Positions 45,004 to 53,201 of a DNA stretch of 64,000 nt are shown here, in pieces. The position numbers and the translations under genes were made by a program. Location: positions 2,728,001-2,792,000 of the forward strand of contig OZ238267.1 in assembly GCA_965178585.1 (NCBI GenBank). The letters run 5' to 3'. This stretch comes from Marifrigoribacter sp965178585. Lineage in GTDB: Bacteria > Bacteroidota > Bacteroidia > Flavobacteriales > Flavobacteriaceae. Position 1 is the first letter of the stretch; each line of letters starts with the position of its first letter. The notes under the pieces were generated by a model. That model saw only the letters and a program-made list of their open reading frames with translations, ran no database searches and had not been told where the DNA came from.

Positions 45004-45942
45004 TTAAAAACTATAAACCACTTCTAGCTTATAATCTTTAAGGGCTTGTTTAGCTTTCGCAATATCTTCGGTAAAACCTAGCATATAACCACCACCACCA
45101 GAGCCGCAAAGTTTTAAATAATAAGCATTTGTATCAATACCTTTTTTCCAAAGTGAATGAAATTCCTGAGGAATCATAGGTTTAAAATTTTCAAAAACAA
45201 CTTTTGAAAGTTCTTTTACATTACCAAATAACGACTTAACATTACCTTGTAAAAAATCAGATACACAAGCATCGGTATGCTTTACAAATTGGTCTTTTAG
45301 CATTTTACGGAAACCTTCTTGTTTCATGTTTTCCATAAATATTTGAACCATAGGAGCAGTTTCACCTGTTATCCCACTGTCTAATAAAAACACAGCACCT
45401 TTACCATCTTGAGTTTGTGATGGAATTCCTGCTGGCTCAATATTATCTTGCGAATTGATTAAAATTGGTAAACTTAAATAACTATTTAAGGGATCCAATC
45501 CTGAAGATTTACCATGGAAAAAGGATTCCATTTTAGCAAAAATAGCTTTTAATTTTAGTAATTTATCACGAGTCAAATTTTCAAGAATGGTTATTTTATC
45601 TGAAGCATATTTATCATAAATAGCAGCAACCAAAGCCCCACTACTTCCTACACCGTAACCTTGTGGGATACTAGAATCAAAATACAAACCTGCTTCAATA
45701 TCTTCTTTTAATTTCTCAATATCAAAAGACACCAAGCTTTCATCTTCTTTTTGAAGGTTTTCGAGATATACTGAAAAACGTTTTAAACTTTGGTTGGATT
45801 TATGAGTAAACATCGTATGAAACTCATCAATTTTTAAAGCTCCATTATAAAAATTATAGGGTATAGAAAGCCCTTTAGAATCTTTAATAATACCATACTC
45901 ACCAAAGAGTAATATTTTTGAATAAAATAACGGTCCGTACAT
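45004..45942 (-). CDS. Mevalonate kinase (GHMP family)
   Basis: 312 residues from the ATG at 45942-45940, chosen because MYGPLFYSKILLFGEYG is the family start; the longer frame to 46032 runs back into mvaD. The GHMP ATP loop is PQGYGVGSSGALVAAIYDKY, the substrate loop FHGKSSGLDPLNSYL, and the C-terminal LCGSGGGGYMLGF. It phosphorylates mevalonate. It lies 25 bp after the stop of mvaD and 12 bp before UbiA, forming an isoprenoid operon. Confidence 0.85.
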   Translation of the reverse strand: MYGPLFYSKILLFGEYGIIKDSKGLSIPYNFYNGALKIDEFHTMFTHKSNQSLKRFSVYLENLQKEDESLVSFDIEKLKEDIEAGLYFDSSIPQGYGVGSSGALVAAIYDKYASDKITILENLTRDKLLKLKAIFAKMESFFHGKSSGLDPLNSYLSLPILINSQDNIEPAGIPSQTQDGKGAVFLLDSGITGETAPMVQIFMENMKQEGFRKMLKDQFVKHTDACVSDFLQGNVKSLFGNVKELSKVVFENFKPMIPQEFHSLWKKGIDTNAYYLKLCGSGGGGYMLGFTEDIAKAKQALKDYKLEVVYSF

Positions 45943-45967
45943 GTAGGTTTTGTTTGGCTGGTTAAAT

Positions 45968-47053
45968 TTACACTTTTTTTGCTCCAAATCCAATTTGGTC
46001 GCAAATATAGTGCTCATTCTGACAATATGCAACTAACTCATTTTTAATAAATTCCAAAACTGTTTCTTTTTCATTCTCAGGATACAGCACATGAACATTA
46101 GCTCCTGCATCTAAAGTAAAACAAACTTTACTGTTGATTTTATTTCTATAACTCCAAATTTTATTAATTATTTCTAATGTATTAGGCTTCATTAAAATAA
46201 AATAAGGCATCGAAGTCATCATAATGGCATGCAATGAAAGTGCTTCACTTTCTACTATTTTAATAAATTCTGCTAGATTTCCATTTTCTAAAATAGGAAT
46301 CAGTTTAGACATATTATCATTTGCTTGATCAAAGCGTTCTTTAGCAAAAGGATGATTGTGCATTAAATTATGTCCAACAGAGCTACTAACTTGTTTCTCT
46401 CCTTTATCTACTAATAAAATGGTGTCTTGGTAGTTTTTAAAGTTATTATGTACTTGCATTGGATATTTAATTCCAAATAGTTGAGAACTACCCTTAATTT
46501 TTGAGTGTTCACCCCAAACCACCAAATCTCCTTCCAAACTTCTACAAGCTGAACCTGATCCCAACCTAGCAATAAAAGATGTTTTTTGAATCCAAAAATC
46601 TTCAGTTTTCTCTTCATTTGTTAATGACTTTTCTAAATCTATTAAACAACAAGCCAATGCACTCATTCCACTTGCCGAAGAGGCAATACCACTACTATGG
46701 GGGAAAGTGTTTTCTGTGTGAATTTCGAATTGATAATCTTTTAAAAAAGGCAAGTATTTTTCAACTCGATTAAAAAAAATTTCAATTTTAGGCTTAAAAT
46801 CAAGTGAATTTTTCCCTTCAAAAAAAACTTCAAAATCAAATTCTTGAGAAGGTATTTCTTTTAATTTATATTTTAACTGGGTAGTAGTTTTACAATTATT
46901 CAATGTAAAACTAATAGATGGGTTTGCAGGATGTTGCTCTCCATATTTACCCCAATATTTTACCAATGCTATATTACTTGGCGAATCCCAAGTTATACTT
47001 CCATTTTCAAAAACGTTCTTATATTTTTTTGGTAAAAAACCTTCCTCAGTCAT
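45968..47053 (-). CDS. mvaD: Diphosphomevalonate decarboxylase
   Basis: 361 residues. SPSNIALVKYWGKYGEQHPA is the MvaD-specific opening, followed by PANPSISFTLN and the phosphate-binding FPHSSGIASSASGMSALA. It decarboxylates mevalonate 5-diphosphate to isopentenyl diphosphate. A -7 box TATCTTTG lies at 47079-47072, 19 bp before the ATG, so it starts the mvaD-mevalonate kinase-ubiA operon. Confidence 0.9.
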   Translation of the reverse strand: MTEEGFLPKKYKNVFENGSITWDSPSNIALVKYWGKYGEQHPANPSISFTLNNCKTTTQLKYKLKEIPSQEFDFEVFFEGKNSLDFKPKIEIFFNRVEKYLPFLKDYQFEIHTENTFPHSSGIASSASGMSALACCLIDLEKSLTNEEKTEDFWIQKTSFIARLGSGSACRSLEGDLVVWGEHSKIKGSSQLFGIKYPMQVHNNFKNYQDTILLVDKGEKQVSSSVGHNLMHNHPFAKERFDQANDNMSKLIPILENGNLAEFIKIVESEALSLHAIMMTSMPYFILMKPNTLEIINKIWSYRNKINSKVCFTLDAGANVHVLYPENEKETVLEFIKNELVAYCQNEHYICDQIGFGAKKV

Positions 47054-47071
47054 AGACTCTTTTTAATAATT

Positions 47072-47079
47072 CAAAGATA
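47072..47079 (-). promoter_or_regulatory. -7 box for the mvaD operon
   Basis: TATCTTTG on the minus strand matches TAnnTTTG. It ends 19 bp before the mvaD ATG at 47053, predicting a short leader. Confidence 0.45.
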
Positions 47080-47094
47080 AATGATTTCTGTAAT

Positions 47095-47619
47095 TTATAA
47101 ACTCATCTCGATAAGTTTAGACATCGTACGATAATTTCTAGCTGTTGCAATAACTTTTAGCTTTCGCTCAAAGAAATTAATTCCCATTTTAGCTTTTCCA
47201 GCACCTTCTGCATAGTAAATATACACACAGTTTTTTTCTATTTGAAATTCTTCATTCAAATTTGAAAAAGAAGCTGTTAATTTTATATTCTTTAGAGTCG
47301 GAATTTCCTCTAAAAGTATAAAATAGCTTTTTTTTCTTTTTTCGTCAAAAAACGGACATTTTGATACGATTTCAATCAATTCTGATACTTTTTTGACCAA
47401 AACTGGTACTAAAAAGCCATATTTAGTTTCAATTGCTTTAGTTATTATACTTGATAAATTTGCTTTTTCATTTGATCTAAAAACTACATTTCCACTTTGA
47501 ATATAGGTTTGTACATTTTGCAAACCAATGGATTCAAGAAGCACTTTTAAATCGGTCATTAATATCTTTTTATGACCTCCGACATTGATTCCTCTTAATA
47601 AAGCAATATATGTTATCAT
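47095..47619 (-). CDS. DUF1697 domain protein
   Basis: 174 residues, single DUF1697 domain, recognised by the opening YIALLRGINVGGHKKILM and VQTYIQSGNVVF. The function of the family is unknown. The start overlaps the HI0933-type oxidoreductase by 4 bp, as expected for translational coupling within the three-gene operon that begins at 50275. Confidence 0.85.
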   Translation of the reverse strand: MITYIALLRGINVGGHKKILMTDLKVLLESIGLQNVQTYIQSGNVVFRSNEKANLSSIITKAIETKYGFLVPVLVKKVSELIEIVSKCPFFDEKRKKSYFILLEEIPTLKNIKLTASFSNLNEEFQIEKNCVYIYYAEGAGKAKMGINFFERKLKVIATARNYRTMSKLIEMSL

Positions 47620-48842
47620 TCTATAATACTTTTAGCAACAATAAACCCTCCTGTCCAAGCATTTTGAAAATTAAAACCACCCGTAATTGCATCAATATTT
47701 AATACTTCACCAGCAAAAAATAAATTCTTATAAAGCTTACTTTCATAACGTTTAAAATTAACCTCTTTTAAATCGATACCTCCAGCAGTTACAAACTCAT
47801 CTTTAAAGGTGCTTTTTCCTTGAACATGAAAGATGGATTGAGTAAGCTGATTAGCAAATTCTTGTAATTGCTTATTGGTAGTTTCTGCCCATTTCAGATT
47901 TTCCTCAATTCCTGAAGCATTTCCTAAACTTTGCCAAAGTCTTTTTGGAACTTCCAATTGAGTATATTTTAATACCGTTTGTTTACTGTTTTGGGTTTTT
48001 AATCTCTTTAATTTTTCGAAAGCAGTTTCAGTAGAATCGTCATACAACCAATTTACTTTAATCCTAAATTGATAATTAAGTTTAGAAAGTTCTAAAGCAC
48101 CCCAAGCAGAAAGCTTTAATACAGCAGGTCCACTGAGTCCCCAATGGGTAATTAATAAAGACCCTTCAGATTCTAATATTTCTTTATTGTTTTTAGACAT
48201 AACACTTACACTCGCATTTGAAGAAATTCCAGGTAAATTGTTTATACGGTCATCTTTTATATTAAAGGTAAAAAGAGAGGGAACGGGAAGAATAATAGTA
48301 TGGTTTAATTTTTCTAAAAGATTCCAAATTTTAGAATTACTTCCTGTAGCTACCACTAATTTTGATGCGGAAAAATCGCCATTTGTAGTTTTTACTGACC
48401 ACAATTCCTTGTCTTTTTGAATTTCTTTAACCGAATGATTTTTTAACACTGAAACTCCTAATCTGTTTGATTCACTTAAAAAACAATCGATAATGGTTTG
48501 CGAAGAATTACTTTCGGGAAACATTCTTCCATCCTCTTCAATTTTTAGTGCGACTCCTCTTTTATCAAACCACTCCATAGTATCACCTGTCATAAAAGTA
48601 TGAAAGGGTCCTAATAATTCTTTTTCTCCTCTAGGATAATTTTGAGTAAGTTCTTTAGGAGAAAATTCTGCGTGAGTAACATTACAACGCCCGCCTCCCG
48701 AAATTCTCACCTTGGTAAGTACTTCACTACTTCGTTCTAAAATTATTATTTTTAAAGCAGGATTATTTTCAGCTAGATTTATAGCTGTAAAAAAACCTGC
48801 AGCTCCACCTCCTACTATTATTACATCCGTTTCTGTTATCAA
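47616..48842 (-). CDS. HI0933/YhiN-family FAD oxidoreductase
   Basis: 408 residues. FAD fold VIIVGGGAAGFFTAINLAEN and the family-specific RISGGGRCNVTHAEFSP (about 46-62); the C-terminus has TAGGIDLKEVNFKRYESK and GGFNFQNAWTGGFI. The family is flavin-dependent, with suggested amine or amide oxidation or C-C reduction; substrate unknown. It overlaps the decarboxylase (4 bp) and DUF1697 (4 bp) genes. Confidence 0.85.
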   Translation of the reverse strand: MITETDVIIVGGGAAGFFTAINLAENNPALKIIILERSSEVLTKVRISGGGRCNVTHAEFSPKELTQNYPRGEKELLGPFHTFMTGDTMEWFDKRGVALKIEEDGRMFPESNSSQTIIDCFLSESNRLGVSVLKNHSVKEIQKDKELWSVKTTNGDFSASKLVVATGSNSKIWNLLEKLNHTIILPVPSLFTFNIKDDRINNLPGISSNASVSVMSKNNKEILESEGSLLITHWGLSGPAVLKLSAWGALELSKLNYQFRIKVNWLYDDSTETAFEKLKRLKTQNSKQTVLKYTQLEVPKRLWQSLGNASGIEENLKWAETTNKQLQEFANQLTQSIFHVQGKSTFKDEFVTAGGIDLKEVNFKRYESKLYKNLFFAGEVLNIDAITGGFNFQNAWTGGFIVAKSIIE

Positions 48843-50275
48843 AATGGTTTTTTAGTGTTAGCTATTTCAATACAAGTTGCCAGTGTATCTTTTATATCCT
48901 GCATCGTGGTTCTTGGATTAATCAGACACATTCTTAATACGGTTTGCCCATGTAAAATAGTAGTCACCAATAACGCTTCTTGTGATGCAACTATTTTTTC
49001 AGAAATAAACTGATTCACTTCATCCAATTTCTTTTCACTAAGCTTTTCGCCTATTGGATTGTATCTAAAATTAATTACTGCTAGAGTTGCAGGCGAAATC
49101 ACTTCCCAATTAGGACTATTACGCATACAATCTTCCAATTCTTCAGCTAATTTAATGTTATAGGTAATGGCTTTTCTAAATTCATTTAAACCAAATGTTT
49201 TTATAGACATATAGAATTTTAAAGCTCTAAATCTTCTTGTAAGTTGAACCCCATGATCGTAGAAGTTTATTTCAGATTTATTTCCTTCAACATCTTTTAA
49301 ATATTCTGGAGTTTCAGTAAAAGTACCTTTTAAATGTGCTGTATTTCTTACTAATAAACATCCCATTTCATAAGGCTGGTAAAACCATTTATGAGGATCT
49401 ACGGTAAGTGAATCTGCTTTTTCGATACCCTTAAGCATTTTTTTACCTTCTTTGGATAATATAGCTGCTCCACCATAAGCACCATCTATATGAAACCAAA
49501 CTTTCTCTTTTTTACAAATGGTTGCTATTTCGGAAAGTGGGTCAACGGTTCCTGTATTGGTAGTTCCTGCTGTTGCGATCACACAGAAAGGGTTTAACCC
49601 TTCCAATCGATCTTTTGCAATCGCATTTTTTAATTTATTAATCGAAAATTTAAATTCTAAATTTGTAGGGATTACGCGTATTTGGTCTTTTCTAAATCCT
49701 AGAATTCGAATTGCTTTAATATTTGATGAATGTGCTTGATCTGAAAGATAAATTACTGCATTCGAAAAATCATCTCCACATTTTATTCGTCTTGCCGTTA
49801 CAATAGCTGTAAGGTTTGCCATAGAACCGCCACTGGTAAATATCCCACCTCCTTTTACAACCGGAAATCCAAAAATTTTCAACAACCAATTCATGGTAAT
49901 AATTTCTAAAGCTGCTGCTGAAGGAGAAGCTGCCCACCCTCCAGAAAAAATATTAAATCCAGTAGCTAAAGTATCTGCCATAGCACTAATATAATTACTA
50001 GGGCCTGGCACAAATGAAAAAGCTTTAGGGTGAGAAACTATAGTACTTTTAGTTACTACTTCTTTTAAAACAAAATCTAAAACTTTTTGAGCATCGGTTG
50101 CATTTTCTGGTGCTTCTTCCAAGAACAAATGATCCATCTCTTTTCTAGAGCCTTTTGCAACAGGAAGTTTTTTATCTTGAGTGTCAAAATGTTCAACTAC
50201 TGCATCAACTACTTGATACCCATATGCTCTCATTTCTTCTTTTGAAAGTTGAAGGGTAGCATCATTCTTTTTCAT
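48839..50275 (-). CDS. PLP-dependent group II amino-acid decarboxylase
   Basis: 478 residues, size of aromatic-L-amino-acid and tyrosine decarboxylases. PLP Lys296 is in SLTVDPHKWFYQP, the Asp that pairs with the pyridine N in FHIDGAYGGA, and TSGGSMANLTA binds phosphate. The N-terminal region (residues 15-100) with GYQVVDAVVEHF is also typical. An aromatic amino acid is likely, not proven. Three overlapping genes (this, the flavoprotein, DUF1697) are one operon. The -7 box TATTTTTG lies at 50307-50300. Confidence 0.85.
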   Translation of the reverse strand: MKKNDATLQLSKEEMRAYGYQVVDAVVEHFDTQDKKLPVAKGSRKEMDHLFLEEAPENATDAQKVLDFVLKEVVTKSTIVSHPKAFSFVPGPSNYISAMADTLATGFNIFSGGWAASPSAAALEIITMNWLLKIFGFPVVKGGGIFTSGGSMANLTAIVTARRIKCGDDFSNAVIYLSDQAHSSNIKAIRILGFRKDQIRVIPTNLEFKFSINKLKNAIAKDRLEGLNPFCVIATAGTTNTGTVDPLSEIATICKKEKVWFHIDGAYGGAAILSKEGKKMLKGIEKADSLTVDPHKWFYQPYEMGCLLVRNTAHLKGTFTETPEYLKDVEGNKSEINFYDHGVQLTRRFRALKFYMSIKTFGLNEFRKAITYNIKLAEELEDCMRNSPNWEVISPATLAVINFRYNPIGEKLSEKKLDEVNQFISEKIVASQEALLVTTILHGQTVLRMCLINPRTTMQDIKDTLATCIEIANTKKPF

Positions 50276-50299
50276 ATTCCTTATTTATTTTTCGAATGG

Positions 50300-50307
50300 C
50301 AAAAATA
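50300..50307 (-). promoter_or_regulatory. -7 box for the decarboxylase operon
   Basis: TATTTTTG on the minus strand matches TAnnTTTG, ending 24 bp before the decarboxylase ATG. Confidence 0.45.
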
Positions 50308-50384
50308 AGCCTTTATTGGTAATAAAGTGGCTCAATAAAGGTTAAAGAAATCGCACAAAAACTTAGTTAACCTTTTGTTATTTC

Positions 50385-50427
50385 TGACATAAATCATAAT
50401 TATTTCTAACTAAAATCGTTAAATTTG
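50385..50427 (+). promoter_or_regulatory. CRP/FNR-type operator plus -7 box upstream of HPF-usp
   Basis: TGACATAAATCA (50385-50396), a near-perfect TGAY-N4-ATCA palindrome, is centred 29.5 bp before the first base of TAAATTTG (50420-50427), a perfect -7 box. The predicted centre is about -42, the class II activator position. The same spacing recurs at two other promoters in this window. Confidence 0.65.
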
Positions 50428-50453
50428 GATATCAATATTAAAATAAATAGACT

Positions 50454-50753
50454 ATGACAATAAATGTTCAATACGTTAAGATGCTTACGAGCGAAACAAT
50501 GACCGATTATGTTACTAAAAAATTAGACAAATTGGGAGCTAAGTTTGATTGGGTAATCAATGCAAATGTGTTTTTTAAATTAGAAAATGACCCTAGAGGG
50601 GAAGGTCATATTTGTGAAATTGATCTTAGTATGCCTGGTCCAAAAATTTTCGCATCTTCAAAAGAAAAAAACTTTGAGTTAGCTGCAAAAAATTCAATAA
50701 AGGATTTGACTAAACAATTGGAAAAAAGAAAAGCATCTTTTAAAAACCATTAA
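50454..50753 (+). CDS. HPF/RaiA-family ribosome-associated protein
   Basis: 99 residues, short HPF type: beta-alpha-beta-beta-beta-alpha with INVQYVKMLTSETMTDYV, an acidic/positively mixed middle strand (GEGHICEIDLSMPGPKIF) and a basic C-terminal helix. It would bind the small ribosomal subunit and promote hibernation in stress or stationary phase. It is transcribed with the universal stress protein 32 bp downstream and under the putative CRP/FNR-type operator. Confidence 0.85.
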   Translation: MTINVQYVKMLTSETMTDYVTKKLDKLGAKFDWVINANVFFKLENDPRGEGHICEIDLSMPGPKIFASSKEKNFELAAKNSIKDLTKQLEKRKASFKNH

Positions 50754-50785
50754 TTGAAAATTATACTAATCTAAAAACAATAGCT

Positions 50786-51616
50786 ATGAAAAAAATATTA
50801 GTCCCTGTAGATTTTTCTGAATGTTCTGAACATGCATTAAAAGTTGCTTCAGATTTAGCAAAAAAATACAACGCCGAAATTATCGCATTACATATGATGG
50901 GAATGAACGAAGGTGTTCTTACCAACAGGCAAAATCAAAAAATGTTGGAAGGAATCTATTTTATAAAACTTGCTCAAAAACGTTTTAAAGAGTTTTTAGA
51001 CAAAGATTATTTAAAAGGTGTTTCTATTACCGATTCAGTTTATAATTATAAAGATTTTAGCGAAATAAATAACGTAGCCTCAGAAAACAATGTAGACATC
51101 ATAATTATGGGTTCTCATGGTAGTAGTGGCTTATCTGAAGTATTTGTTGGCTCTAACACTGAAAAAGTAGTACGTCATTCTGAAATCCCAGTACTGGTTA
51201 TTAAAAACAGACACGATAACTTTCAAATTAAAAATGGAGTGTTTGCTTGTGATTTTTCATCAGAGAATGTGAAAGCGTTTAAAAAAGCAATAAAACTTTA
51301 CGATTCATTAGATGCTAAAGTGACTCTTTTATACATTAATGTTCCAGGACAAAATTATAGAAGCTCTAAAGAAATGGAGAGTCGTGTTAAAGATTTCCTT
51401 TTTGATGCTGAGGCAACACACCTTTTTGACGATGTAGATTATTACGATGACTATACTGTTGAGGATGGAATTTTTAATTATAGTATTAAAAATAATATCG
51501 ATGCAATTTCATTACCAACTCATGGTAGAAGAGGATTGGCTCATTTCTTTTCAGGAAGTATAAGTGAAGACCTAGTAAATCATTCAGATATTCCAGTGAT
51601 TACACTTAAAATTTAA
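50786..51616 (+). CDS. Tandem universal stress protein (two UspA domains)
   Basis: 276 residues made of two UspA domains (about 1-140 and 145-276). The first has ILVPVDFSECSEHALKVASD and IIMGSHGSSGLSEVFVGSNTEKVVRHSEIPVLV with the G-2x-G-9x-G(S/T) ATP-binding pattern. The second repeats it in LPTHGRRGLAHFFSGSISEDLVNHSDIPV. It is probably an ATP-binding stress protein made with HPF, which supports a dormancy role for this locus. Confidence 0.9.
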   Translation: MKKILVPVDFSECSEHALKVASDLAKKYNAEIIALHMMGMNEGVLTNRQNQKMLEGIYFIKLAQKRFKEFLDKDYLKGVSITDSVYNYKDFSEINNVASENNVDIIIMGSHGSSGLSEVFVGSNTEKVVRHSEIPVLVIKNRHDNFQIKNGVFACDFSSENVKAFKKAIKLYDSLDAKVTLLYINVPGQNYRSSKEMESRVKDFLFDAEATHLFDDVDYYDDYTVEDGIFNYSIKNNIDAISLPTHGRRGLAHFFSGSISEDLVNHSDIPVITLKI

Positions 51617-51635
51617 TAGGAATAATTGATATTTT

Positions 51636-51675
51636 AAATGTCCGTTAAAGTAAATTTTAACGGACATTTTTTTAT
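51636..51675. terminator. Bidirectional terminator between usp and deoD
   Basis: A 14-bp perfect stem (51636-51649 and 51656-51669), with a six-base loop, is followed by T on the plus strand and preceded by A-rich sequence, so it can serve both convergent units. Confidence 0.75.
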
Positions 51676-52370
51676 AAGGTACCCAATGCGATTTCAATCA
51701 TTTTACTAAAGGTATTTTCTCTTTCTTCTGAAGAAGTTTTTTCTTTCGTTACTAATGAATCTGAAATAGTAAGAATAGTCAATGCTTTTACATTATATTT
51801 TGCAGCAACTGTATAAATTCCTGCAGCTTCCATTTCTACACAAAGCACCCCAAAATCTGCCCATTTTTTATACGAATCATAATTATCTTCATAAAACTCA
51901 TCAGATGATAAAACATTACCTGCTTTTATTTCAATTTGGTTTTCTCTAGCATAATCTACCGCTTTTAAAAACAATCCAAAATCGGCAGTAGGAGAATAAT
52001 CTGAATTTACAAAACGAGTGTTATTAATTCCAGAAGTAGTAGAAGCCGACATTGCAATTACAATATCTCGCAACTTAACATTTTCTTGATAAGACCCAGC
52101 AGAACCAACTCGTATCAAGTTTTTAACTCCATAATTAGTGATTAACTCATTACAATAAATTAATGCAGAAGGAATTCCCATTCCTGTTCCTTGTACCGAA
52201 ACTCTCTTACCTTTATAAGTCCCTGTAAAACCTAACATTCCTCGCACATCATTATAACAAACTGGATTATCAAAAAAAGTTTCTGCAATCCATTTTGCAC
52301 GTAAAGGATCTCCTGGTAATAAAACTGTTTCTGCAATCGCTCCTTTTTCTGCTTCTATATGTATACTCAT
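51672..52370 (-). CDS. deoD: Purine-nucleoside phosphorylase, DeoD type
   Basis: 232 residues from ATG 52370-52368 (MSIHIEAEKGAIAETVLLPGDP); a longer frame starts at 52391 but overlaps deoC. PNP motifs are LLPGDPLRAKWIA, QGTGMGIPSALIY, and CVEMEAAGIYTVAAK near the C-terminus; SDS in LTISDSLVT is the catalytic Asp region. It cleaves purine nucleosides with phosphate. It is 10 bp from deoC, matching the classical deo operon. Confidence 0.9.
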   Translation of the reverse strand: MSIHIEAEKGAIAETVLLPGDPLRAKWIAETFFDNPVCYNDVRGMLGFTGTYKGKRVSVQGTGMGIPSALIYCNELITNYGVKNLIRVGSAGSYQENVKLRDIVIAMSASTTSGINNTRFVNSDYSPTADFGLFLKAVDYARENQIEIKAGNVLSSDEFYEDNYDSYKKWADFGVLCVEMEAAGIYTVAAKYNVKALTILTISDSLVTKEKTSSEERENTFSKMIEIALGTL

Positions 52371-52380
52371 AATTTTATTT

Positions 52381-53019
52381 TTAAGACACAATTTTAATCC
52401 CCGATGAAGTTCCTATTCTACTCACTCCAATATCAATATATTCTAATGCTGTTTTTTTATCTCTAATTCCACCGGAAGCTTTTATTTTTAATTGATCGCC
52501 TACCACACTTTTCATAAGTTTTACATCTTCTATTGTAGCTCCTCCAGTACCAAATCCTGTAGATGTTTTAACAAAATCGGCTCCAGCATTCATTGCTAAC
52601 TGACAAGCCATTCTTTTCTCTTCAGTAGATAAATAACAGGTTTCAATAATTACTTTTAAAACCTTGTCTCCAGTAGCTTTTTTAATTTGATTGATTTCAT
52701 CTTCGATATATTGATAATTGCCAGATTGTAACATCCCAACATTAATTACCATATCTATTTCATCTGCACCATTTGCAATACAAGATTGAGTTTCCAATAC
52801 TTTAGCTTCAGTCGACATCGCTCCTAAAGGAAATCCTATTACGGCAGCCACTTTTACATTTGAGCCTATAACAGAATCCTTTGCCAATGAAACATAACAA
52901 CCATTAACACAAACTGCAAAGAAATTATGTTCTACAGCTTCTTTACATAATTGAATAATATCTTTTGGTGTTGCAGACGCTTTAAGTAGGGTGTGGTCGA
53001 TATATTTTGCTAATGCCAT
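52381..53019 (-). CDS. deoC: Deoxyribose-phosphate aldolase
   Basis: 212 residues, usual length for the short DeoC form. The Schiff-base lysine is K151 in DFVKTSTGFGTGGAT; KVIIETCYLS and IKASGGIRDKKTA complete the barrel. It splits deoxyribose 5-phosphate to acetaldehyde and glyceraldehyde 3-phosphate. It is first in the deoC-deoD operon, read from the minus-strand -7 box TAAATTTG at 53060-53053, with a palindrome at the class II position. Confidence 0.9.
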   Translation of the reverse strand: MALAKYIDHTLLKASATPKDIIQLCKEAVEHNFFAVCVNGCYVSLAKDSVIGSNVKVAAVIGFPLGAMSTEAKVLETQSCIANGADEIDMVINVGMLQSGNYQYIEDEINQIKKATGDKVLKVIIETCYLSTEEKRMACQLAMNAGADFVKTSTGFGTGGATIEDVKLMKSVVGDQLKIKASGGIRDKKTALEYIDIGVSRIGTSSGIKIVS

Positions 53020-53052
53020 AAATCAATTATTTTTTTGGGATGGGTAATTTAG

Positions 53053-53096
53053 CAAATTTATAAAAGGTTTTAATTGATTTTACTGATATTAATCAG
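53053..53096. promoter_or_regulatory. CRP/FNR-type operator in the deoC/SulP divergent region
   Basis: A perfect 14-bp palindrome CTGATATTAATCAG (53083-53096), core TGAT-N4-ATCA, is centred 29.5 bp from the minus-strand -7 box TAAATTTG (53060-53053) of deoC. On the plus strand the same distance lands on TATTTTTT at 53119, one mismatch from TAnnTTTG, so the operator may also serve SulP. Confidence 0.65.
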
Positions 53097-53201
53097 AAAT
53101 ACACTTGAAGGTAGATTTTATTTTTTTAAAACTATTCAATTTTTATTAATTCATTTTTTTTGAAATGTGTATATTAACCCATAGAATTTCTAAACCAACC
53201 T

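Noticed and set aside
45940..46032. N-terminal extension of mevalonate kinase (start at 46032)
   Set aside because: It overlaps the 3' end of mvaD by 65 bp and shows no family similarity; the GHMP family start MYGPLFYSKILLFGEYG begins at 45942.
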